Source: Narthecium ossifragum
Lineage: Eukaryota; Streptophyta; Magnoliopsida; Dioscoreales; Nartheciaceae
DNA length: 64,000 bases
Direction of reading: 5' to 3'
Assembly (NCBI GenBank): GCA_963920575.1
Contig: OY986971.1
Location: 15,738,492 to 15,802,491, forward strand
Below are positions 1-8,374 of this stretch, in pieces (positions within the stretch are counted from its first letter, which is position 1; each line of letters begins with the position of its first letter). The notes below the pieces were generated by a model, which did no database searches, was not told the DNA's origin, and worked only from the letters and a program-made list of their open reading frames with translations. A program made the position numbers and the translations under genes.

Positions 1-1
1 G

Positions 2-2758
2 GAAAGATTTAAGGATCTTCTTAGAGAGTGTCCCCATCATGAGATACCTGAGTGGCAGTTAGCCCATTCATTTTATAATGGTCTTAAAGATCAATATAGG
101 ACAATGGTCGAAGCCTGCTGCGGGGGTGTTGTTCTTAGTAAACCTTGGACAGCTCTTTGGGAAATGTATGACAACCTTGCTAAAAATTCACAACACAATG
201 CCTCAGTTTCTAGGAGTCGGTCTACCACTATTCGTAATTCTCAGCGAATTCATGAAATTTCTGAATTCCAAAGTCTCTCCGCACAAGTAGCCCTCCTAAC
301 TAAAGATTTAAACCAGTTGAAAATAGGCCAATCTCTTGCTCAACAATTGCCTAACACTTCTCGTGAGACATGTGCCCTTTGTCTTAGCTCGGATCATCCT
401 ATCACTGATTGTCATTTGGCTCCTAATTTCCCTGACTTTGTTTAGGAACAAGCTAATGCAACTTATGGTTTTTCCAAACCTAAAAATAACCCTTATTCGA
501 ATACCTACAACCCAGGTTGGAAAAATCATCCTTATTTTAGTTGGAAACCACAACAATCAAGTAATCTTTCTGGGCAAGGCAACACAACCAATCCTCCTGC
601 TTTTAAGTACCCGCCTAAACCTTTTGCAAATTCAAACCCTGGGTACTCTTTACATTATCCACAGAATACCTCTCAACCTCCTCCTCCTGAATCATCAACT
701 GAGCCCACTTTAAATTCAATCATGAGTACACTTTTAGAGATGAGAGGTGATATCAATAGGGATATGTCATCCATGAAGGTCGAAATTTCAACTGTCAAAG
801 GTGATGTCTCCTTATTGAAAAACAACTTATCTTCAACGATTCAATCCGTAGCAAATTTAGAAAAACAAGTGGGGCAGCTATCTAATAACTTGTCTAAAAG
901 AGAGGATGGGCATTTTCCAAGTCAATCTGTCACCAACCCGAGAGGCCAGCACTATGTAGAAAGCCAAAACTTCGAGAGTGCCAAAGCTGTTGTGACCCTT
1001 AGAAGTGGCAAAACAGTAGATAATGAAATAGGTGAACCTGTCAATCTGGATGATCAAATGCCCGATCCGAAGATCAAACATCCATCCCAAGATGATTCTT
1101 ATTTTTCACCTGATACTGGCCCATCTGATTCTAGAGAGCCTGATCCAGCTAAATACATTCCAAAAGTGCCATTTCCTGCAGCCCTTAAGGACCCATACCC
1201 AACCATCAAAGCCCGAAAAGCTACTGAGGAAATCCTTGAAACTTTCAAACATGTCAACATCAACATACCCTTGCTTCAGGCCATTCATCAGATCCCTTCG
1301 TATGCCAAATTTCTTAAGGACCTGTGTACTCATAAACGCCAGACAAAACACAAAGGGGACAAGAAAATCCTTCTACCTGAACAAGTCAGTTCGATTTTGA
1401 AACATGACACGCCACCCAAATTAAAGGACCCTGGTACCCCTACCATACCCTGTTGCCTAGGAGACTAGCAGATTGATGGTGCCCTTCTTGACCTAGGAGC
1501 CAGTGTTAACATTTTGCCATACTACCTTTATAAGGAATTTGGGATGGAAGAGCTCAAACCGACACCATTTAGTCTACAATTGGCTGATAGATCCATTAGG
1601 ACTCCTAGAGGCATTGTAGAAGATGTTTTAGTGAAGGTGGACAACTTCTTTTTCTCTGTCGACTTTGTCGTCTTGGATATGGAACCCGTTGTTCACAGTA
1701 ACAAAACCGTGCCTATCATCTTAGGACGTCCATTTTTAGCTACAGCAAATGCGAATATCAACTATCGAACTGGTGTCATAGATGTCTCTTTTGGCCATAT
1801 TCATGTTAAACTGAACATCTTTAAGACTACATGTTTGGCTGAGCGTGAGAATGAATGCTTCCATGTTAATAGTTTGATTGACTGCTTTGATGATAAGTCT
1901 CATGTTATAATGATTGATAGATTATCTGCAATTTCGAAGGCTTATGACTCTGATGACGATGAGGATTATGATCTTAAATTGCATAATGAAAGATTGTCTA
2001 AACCTCTGGAAGAATATGATTCTGACAATGTTGGTAATGATGTGAAACTGCATGATGATAGGTTGCCTACAATTTGGGATGAGTATGATTTTGAAGATGA
2101 TGATTATAATCTTAAACTGCATGATGATAGATTGCCTATAATTTGGGATGAGTATGATTCTGAGGATGATGATGTTGAATTTAAGAATGACATTATGTCT
2201 AATATTTTGAATGCCTATGCTTCTGAATCTTATGATGATGTTAATCAGGACATTGCACAATCGAAAGATGACATCAAACCACACATCTTGCCTGAAACTA
2301 TTTCTTGGGTGGTTGAGCCCCTTCCACCATTATCTCTTACTCTTGCACCTGATTTAGATCCTGGACAAGTTCGTGTTTATTATGTTGACACACACTTTTG
2401 CATAGATGTGTCAGTATATTCTAAACTTGAGCCACCACCTCCTCCTTTACCTATATTTGCACCATCGTCATTGCCTACACCCATTCTGAGATCGAAATCC
2501 CTTCCATGTTCACTTCCGGGTTCCAACATTATGAGGGACACATACCGTAGACCGGGTTGCAAGATGAAACATGATGATAGGTTGCCATTCATAGAGGGTG
2601 GAGTCTCTAGTTCACGTGTGGGGAGGAAAGAACTTATTGGCCTACATCATCAAATACTGAACTTATTGTGGGGCTGGGTTTGGTTTCAAGCATTATATGG
2701 CGGAATTTATTCTAAGTGGGGTGATCGATGTCGTCGGATTGACGGATCCATGCTATAA
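2..2758 (+). pseudogene. gag: gag-protease polyprotein of element 1 (two in-frame TAG stops)
   Basis: One frame is open from base 2 to the TAA at 2756-2758 except for TAG at 443-445 and TAG at 1466-1468. In order it shows the capsid C-terminal part (RFKDLLRECPHH), a CX2CX4HX4C zinc knuckle (CALCLSSDHPITDC, 371-412), a spacer with GQHYVESQNFES and TLRSGK (about 935-1015), and an aspartic protease with DLGASVN (about 1490) and IILGRPFLATA (about 1710). Acidic tandem repeats and a proline-rich C-terminus of unknown origin (about 2345-2720) follow. The element 2 copy has Gln at the first stop, so that TAG is probably CAG to TAG decay. The protein would package RNA and process itself. No pol follows. 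The N-terminus lies upstream of the window. Confidence 0.85.
1972..2180 (+). repeat. Acidic 23-residue tandem repeats after the protease
   Basis: Three consecutive units of about 69 bp encode variants of LKLHDDRLPIIWDEYDSEDD (units at about 1972, 2041 and 2110). A fourth partial echo, KMKHDDRLPF, appears at about 2560. The repeats are Asp/Glu-rich and lie in the linker that in element 2 joins protease to reverse transcriptase. Element 2 lacks them at the matching place, so they expanded in this lineage. Function is unknown. Confidence 0.75.
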
Positions 2759-4022
2759 TTGCACCTTTTCGGAACGTCTAGCGAAAGACGTAAACTTACG
2801 CGCTTGCTGGGAGGCAACCCAATTTTTAGGATTTCTTTTTAGTTTTTAGGATTTTTCTTAATTTTTAGAATTTTTTCCATGTCTTTTTCTAATTTTTTGG
2901 ATTTTTCTTGCATTTTCTTGTTTTTCCTCTCTCCTCCCGCTCAGTTCTTTGATCGCGGCTCGTCGTCCCGACTCGTCGGCTCGTCCCCGAGCCGTCACCA
3001 CCCACCGCCCATCGCCGTCTCTCCGACCGCCCTCATCCCTCCAAACTAGTACCATAACCTCCGCCAACCTTCCACCTCTTCAACTCCGTCCTCCTCCTCC
3101 TTCGAATCCGTCTCCTTCGACGCCGGCGAGGCCCTCGGCCATCGTCGACACCTTCATCCACGGCCGCCCATTGCTCCCAAACACCTCAAAAAGTTTCCTC
3201 TGGTCACCACGAAGCTTCCTCCACCATCAAAACCATTCCTTGATGGCTGAATCATCGGCTTCGCCTCCGGCGGTCTCAACCTCTCCGACCACCTTCAATC
3301 CGCCACCTGAAAGCCCAATTCTGCAATCAGACACCATAGGACAGTTCCTTTGCCTTCAACGATCCTTTCTCTATCGTCCCCATCCTTGATTGGCGCTCCG
3401 ATCATCGGAATCCAATTCCGCCCGCCATCATCCTCCGCGCCGTTCCGCCTCCTGGAGGCCTCGATTCTTCGATTAGAACTCACCGGAGACCTCCTCAAGC
3501 ATCTACGATTCTTCCTATACCCTTCCCATCCTCTGGCGAAGCCGTTTCACTGTTGATCACCTCTGACGAGTTTCCAGCCGTCCGATGATTGCCTGGACAC
3601 GATCCAGGTGTTCCATAGCTTCAATTTCCGATCGGACGGTCCCGATCTTCAATCAGGATGATATTATGGATGCTGAATATTTTTGGTGTTGTGCATGTAT
3701 AATTTTCTATATTTTAATATTTTCATGTCTATAATTTAATTTTTGTGGATTGAATGCTTGTACAAGGTTGATATATCATGCTATTACAAAGGAGACTCTG
3801 CCGAAATTTTCTACGATTCTAATACCTTTTTGGACTTTCATTTGTTATATTTGAGCTTTTTGGAAATGTATATAAGTGTGTGACAGGTTATTGTGGGGAA
3901 GGAAGTATTTATTCTATGATGGCGGTGCCTAAACTAAAATTGGAAGAGAGAGAAATCTATTTCTGAGGCGTTCATTATGGTTATCTCTACCCTTCACTTC
4001 TTGATTTATTTTTATGACTTAG

Positions 4023-4056
4023 TGTAATTGGGGACAATTACATTTAAGTTGGGGGG
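4023..4056 (+). promoter_or_regulatory. Internal hairpin plus polypurine tract (module 1), element 1
   Basis: A perfect 8-bp stem, TGTAATTG (4023-4030) with CAATTACA (4035-4042), closes a GGGA loop and is followed by AAGTTGGGGGG (4046-4056). This resembles the true polypurine tract beside the LTR but lies 1.1 kb upstream of it. The same module occurs in elements 2, 3, 4- and 4+. A role as a second plus-strand primer or RNA signal is inference. Confidence 0.75.
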
Positions 4057-4460
4057 TAGCATTCATAAATTTCATGCTCATATATTTTTATTTTTATTTT
4101 CTGGTAACCAAATATTATACATCCCTTGAATTATGTCAAAAGAATGAAATTATGATATGATTTGACAAAGATGCATGTTTTAGAAATTTATCTTATGAAT
4201 TATTCTGAGACTTGTATGTCATATAAGGGATAGTAAATTTTGCTATGAATGACACTATTTCTATACTCTAACACTTTTACCATGATTTAAGAATAACTTG
4301 GCATATCCTAGCACATGTTCACTTCTACATGTTAAGGGGTTGATATTAGATTCTAAGCATGATTCTGGGATAGGTTTACACTTTTATGTCATGACACAGA
4401 AAATACATGAACACATGCAATTATCTGAGCATGCGAAAAAAAAGAAAAAAAGAAAGGATT

Positions 4461-4611
4461 TTCAACCGGGCAGTGTGCCTAACCAACGCGGTGTTCGCGT
4501 AAAACGGTTGAATTTCCTGAAAAAAAGAAGAGAAAAAAAAAAGGGTTTCATACTTAGTATAACCGGGTAATGTGTCTAACAAGGTGTGTTGTTCATGTAA
4601 AACAGTTGAAA
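4461..4611 (+). repeat. Tandem pair of AACCGGG...CGCGTAAAA motifs, element 1
   Basis: Copy 1 (4461-4512) begins TTCAACCG and ends CGGTTGAA, a perfect 8-bp inverted repeat enclosing GCCT and CGCGTAAAA. Copy 2 (4561-4611) is decayed (AACCGGGTAATG ... ATGTAAAACAGTTGAA). A-rich spacers separate them. Paired copies are found at the same place in the other Athila 3' regions of the window. Confidence 0.75.
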
Positions 4612-5118
4612 TTCCTGCAGAAAAAGAAAAGAAAAGAAAAATGAATAAAAGCAGAGATTGCTATGTGATAAGTGGAAGATATGTGCTTGGATAGGATTGT
4701 GATCTTGAATATTTGAAGTGTTTAGATATAATTGATACTCTGAAGCATGTGGAACCCGATTCACACACAGGAGTGTTAAAGTTATTTTTAATCATGATTA
4801 AATATGTTGAAATGTTGAAAATATGTTATGACATGCTTTGATTTACTATGTTTTTATGTGAATATGAGTTGAAAGGTATATTCATGGATATGATTTCTAT
4901 TTCATGCATTAGAGTTGATGAATATCGTGATTGATTTCTAATGGTATATTCAAGGGAATGTATAGATGTCTGTGGGTGTCATCCCTGAAAACCCTTAGTA
5001 GACTATAACTCCTCCACTGGGGTAACCCAGGGGTTTAAAGGCTTGTTGCACATGCTAAGTGCAACCGTGACACCTACGAAAGTGGCTAGTTAGATTTATT
5101 GCTTTTCTTTTATATTTT

Positions 5119-5156
5119 CTTTGCTCGAGGACTAGCAAAGTGTAAGTTGGGGGGTG
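5119..5156 (+). promoter_or_regulatory. Terminal hairpin plus polypurine tract (module 2), element 1
   Basis: CTTTGCT (5119-5125) pairs with AGCAAAG (5134-5140). AAGTTGGGGGGTG then follows and abuts the LTR start TGATGAG at 5157. The purine run is the expected plus-strand primer site for reverse transcription. The hairpin just upstream is kept in all five Athila 3' ends of the window. Confidence 0.85.
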
Positions 5157-5997
5157 TGATGAGTCACTAAATATTCATACTTAAACCTCTTAATTTACAT
5201 TTTTTATCCCGAGAGTGTTTGTATTTGATAGTTTATTAATTGATTTCAGGTTTAATGAAGATTCAAGTTAGAAAATACAGAAAAAGACTAATATGTGGAA
5301 ATTACGCTACTCCGCTATCAGTTTGAAAAGAATTCACCAAATTCTCCAGATAAATACTAAATTCCTGACATTTGGAGGACTTATAGAAGACTTCAAGATG
5401 AACAACTTTCATGTTGGACACTTTGCGAGATTTTGGACACATTAATAGCAGTTTTCAAGAATATGAAGATAAACAGATGCTGGGAGGCTGGTCCGTCGAT
5501 GCTCAGGAGAATATTCGTCAAATATTCCAGATAAGTTCAACTAATGTCCAATCTTGGGGAAAGGATAGAAGACTTTCTAATCTACATCTTTCATGTTGAG
5601 TACATTTCCAAATTCCGGACGGGTTGAACCCAGTCGCGACCGGAAGATGCTGTCAGACTTAAACTAGGAAATCCGAGTTGCACTTGAGGTCCAACTCAAC
5701 CCAAAACCCTAATTCCGGGAATACACCTATAAGAAGGTGTTTGCTGGCCGAAAATTGGAGGTCCCCATAGAGAGAAAAGAGAGAACTAGGGTTTGGAAGA
5801 TTCTATGGAGAAGATGGAGCTACAACGTGGATCCCAATTGTTCTTCATCGAATCTAAGGCTTCCATCCCAAAGATGAGTAGCTAATTCTATACTTAGGGA
5901 TCTCATGAACCTTTAGTAGATCTTCCTTGTATTTTTCTAGTTGAATCTTGTATTCTTTTTCTGGACATGATTTTATAGATTTGGTTTTAATGATAAA
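5157..5997 (+). repeat. Partial 3' LTR of element 1
   Basis: Starts TGATGAGTCACTAAATATT directly after the polypurine tract. It aligns with the start of the element 2 LTR and shares downstream blocks such as CTTAGGGATCTCATGAA. A TATA-like TATAAGA lies at 5728-5734, and AGAGAGAAAAGAGAG follows as in element 2. The match ends near 5997, where Cassandra-like sequence begins, so the LTR 3' end and any target duplication are lost. Confidence 0.8.
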
Positions 5998-6224
5998 ACG
6001 CATTGTAAAGCCGTGATGGCAGTGATCCGTCCGAAAACTCCAACGTTAAGCGTGCTCGGTGTTGGAGCGATGGGTGACCTCCCGCGAAGTTGAGAGGTGT
6101 AGCCTAGTTTTCGACGGTGAGCCAAAAGCGGACAATATTGTGTTGGGGAGCGGCGCTGCTGGGCGGATCCTGGTCGGACTGGGAGCACGCGGGTCGGGGC
6201 CCAGTGGAGGGCCGAGGCGTTACA
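5998..6224 (+). mobile_element. Cassandra-like TRIM LTR 3' fragment with 5S rRNA-derived module
   Basis: 6024-6091 closely follows the 3' half of plant 5S rRNA: GATCC, AACTCC, GTTAAGCGTGCTCGG (box A region) and ATGGGTGACCTCCCGCGAAG (box C region), with the segment between them shortened. The following sequence contains GCGGACAATATTG and ends GGCGTTACA at 6224, as an LTR end would. Cassandra elements are non-autonomous retrotransposons known to carry 5S promoter sequence in their LTRs. Only a 3' part is present. The next base begins chromovirus A. A shorter related fragment lies at 52902-53023. Confidence 0.65.
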
Positions 6225-6744
6225 GTGGTGGTGTTTGTCGACGACATCCTAGTCTACTCACGCACGGAGGAGGAGCACGGGCAGCATCTGAGGACGGTGT
6301 TGCAGCTACTGAAAGGGCATAGACTGTATGCCAAGGCCTCCAAGTGCGAGTTCTGGCTTCCTGAGGTACAGTTTTTGGGGTACATGGTGTCAGCGGCGGG
6401 CATTTTAGTTGATCCGGCCAAGGTCGAGGCAGTGCTACAGTGGCAGAGACCGACGATAGTGTTTGAGGTCCGCAGCTTCCTCTGCTTGGCGGGATACTAC
6501 AGGAGGTTCGTGCGGGACTTCTCTAGAGTCGCAGGGCCGCTGACCAGATTGACACAGAAGGTGGTCCTGTTTGTTTGGGACGATGCTTGCGAGTAGGCGT
6601 TCATACAGTTGAGGACCAGACTGACGAGTGCACCGATCCTGATAGTTCCAGAGCGAGGTGTGACCTAAAGTGTCTTTTGTGATGCCAGTGGGGAGGGTCT
6701 AGGTTGTGTGCTGATGAAGGAGGGCCATCTGGTAGCCTACGGTT
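6225..6744 (+). pseudogene. pol: Chromovirus A fragment 1: reverse transcriptase end and RNase H start
   Basis: The frame shows the polymerase active-site box [11 protein letters not shown], then [32 protein letters not shown] and the RNase H start [11 protein letters not shown]. It is interrupted by a TAG at 6594 and another stop at about 6666. It aligns well with chromovirus B (25740-26255). The upstream transcriptase half is missing and the Cassandra-like LTR end takes its place. The fragment stops at 6744, where the element 2 LTR begins, and the scaffold resumes at 20568. Confidence 0.85.
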
Positions 6745-8374
6745 TGATAGCTTGCAAATGCGTCGTTAAATCAGACGTAAAACACAATTTAGAGATTTAT
6801 AAATTCTTCATTCAATGCTAAATTAAAACGTAATAAAGTGATAAAATTCAGAGTCGAACCACAGGGAAAATCGTATCTTTTAAGGCAAACGAATCAATAT
6901 CAAATCTCAGGTGCTCTAATCCTAAAGCGAAAAAGGATTTTATGGATTTTTATTAAAATAATTATAAAAGAAAATAAAAGACTTAAAAGTTATCAATGAG
7001 AGAAAATTCCTAGGGTTTAGTCAATCCACTTTAGCTTCACTTCCTGTATTTTCTAATTATCGTTTTTTTCTCTTTGGGCCCGTTTGGCTTACCCGGATCC
7101 GTCGGTATTCGTGGGATCCGGCGTTTGGATAACGCACGGATCCCGGAAAATGGGATCCGCCCAAGGGCAGATCCTATTTTCGGCGTTCGCTCAATTCGAG
7201 CGGACGCCGGGGGCGGAATCCGCGCCCGCGGATTCCGTCCCGTGGATACCACGGATCCGCGATATCCAAACGGGTCCTTTCAAGACATTATAGATTCACA
7301 GTTTCTTAAGTTTGCATGAATCTCTAAAATAATGCTATTGCTTCCCTAAGGCATAACCTATCTATACTTAGCATAGATTGTCTTCAAACTTAATCTGAGT
7401 ACAACCTATCTTCATCTACCGTTGATTATCTCAAAGGCACATAGAGCAACATGAAAACCATCCTATGAATCTCTACCATCAAGCACATCAATCAAGTAGG
7501 TCTAAATATACGTCAATAGAACTCAGTTCCTTCAACTCTTTATAAGATAAAATCATATTCATAGGATCATGTCTTTGAAAAGGTAACAAGAATCAAACTA
7601 GAAAATACAGAAAAGTTACACTGAAGCTTCATGAGATCCCTAAGAAGAAGAATCAGCCACTCATCTGATTGATGAACACCATATAGTTGATGAAAAGATC
7701 CTGAGATCCAAGCCGCGTCTCCGTCTTCTTCAGCAACCTTAATCCTCTCTTTTCTCTCTATGGAGGCCCCCCTGGTTTTTGGCTAACAAAACCCTATTTA
7801 TATGTGAATTCTCGGAATTTAGGTTTTGGGTTAAGTTGGACCTCTAGTGCAACTCGGATTTCCTGGTTTAATCCTAACAGCCTCTTCTGATCGCAACTGG
7901 GTTCAACCCGTCCATAATATGAAAATAAGTCCAACATGAAAGATGTAGATTTGGAAGTCTTCTGTCAGATCCCAAAGATTTGATAATAGTTGGACTTATC
8001 TGGAATATTTGGCGAATATTCGCCCGCACGTCGACGGACCAGTTTTCCAGCAGCTATATATCTTCATTTTCTTCAAAACGGCTATCAATCCATCAGGAAT
8101 CTCAGAAAGTGTCCAACATCAACGTTGTACGTCTTGATGTCTTCTAGACGTCATCCAAATTTCAGAATATTTGAAGATATGAATAATTTCGGGCGAATAT
8201 TATCCTGACAGTCGATGAAGCAGTGTATTTTCAGCATATTAAACCTTTTTTGTAATTTCTAGCTTGAATCTTAATTAACCCTGAAATCACTTAACAAACT
8301 ATCAAATAAAAAAACTCTCGGGCTAACAAAGGTAATTTAAGGGGGCTTTCTTATAAATATTTAGTGACTCATCA
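6745..8374 (-). repeat. 3' LTR of element 2
   Basis: Read on the minus strand it begins TGATGAGTCACTAAATATT at 8374, next to the polypurine tract, and ends GCAAGCTATCA at 6745. It contains TATAAATA at 7795-7802 (as TATTTATA) and CCCTGTGGTTCGACTCTG near its end, as in other Athila LTRs. Length is 1630 bp, of which 202 bp is a MITE. Confidence 0.85.
7076..7277. mobile_element. 202-bp MITE in the element 2 LTR
   Basis: A GC-rich block in an AT-rich LTR has imperfect inverted ends: GGGCCCGTTTGG on the left and CCAAACGGGTCC on the right, with similarity continuing inward (CGGATCCGT near both ends). The flanks give a 3-bp duplication TTT (7073-7075 and 7278-7280). There is no coding capacity. The GG start and 3-bp duplication suggest a PIF/Harbinger (Tourist-like) origin, but TTT is not the usual TWA target, so the superfamily is uncertain. 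Confidence 0.65.

Larger units (their letters stand above)
2759..5156 (+). other. Non-coding 3' region of element 1 with a GC-rich segment
   Basis: After the gag-protease stop comes a stretch matching the end of the element 2 pol region (CTAGCGAAAGA, then GGGAGGCAACCC), a T-rich stretch, and a GC-rich segment (about 2931-3650). The GC-rich segment has fortuitous Pro/Ser/Arg-rich frames, including 2949-3389. An AT-rich tract to the LTR follows and carries two hairpin/polypurine modules and a repeated motif, annotated separately. Element 2 has the same order in reverse at 8375-10846, including a diverged GC-rich segment. The open frames are not conserved between the two copies, so I do not call a gene. 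Confidence 0.7.
1..5997 (+). mobile_element. Element 1: Athila-lineage Ty3/gypsy, gag-protease only, truncated
   Basis: The internal region runs from inside gag to a polypurine tract at 5145-5156, followed by a 3' LTR starting TGATGAGTCAC at 5157. The LTR matches the reverse complement of the element 2 LTR (6745-8374) until about 5997, where a different repeat begins. The 5' half lies outside the window. No reverse transcriptase, RNase H or integrase is present: the frame passes from protease into a proline-rich tail and then straight into the 3' untranslated region shared with element 2. It therefore looks like a non-autonomous, pol-deleted derivative of the element 2 family. Family assignment rests on gag motifs, the DLGAS protease and the shared 3' region. 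Confidence 0.85.

Noticed and set aside
2949..3389. Host or env-like gene in the 3' region of element 1
   Set aside because: No membrane segment or known domain, and the frame is not kept in the homologous part of element 2 (9790-10640).
6024..6091. A working 5S rRNA gene
   Set aside because: Only the 3' half is present, the region between boxes A and C is shortened, and the sequence continues into an LTR-like end.
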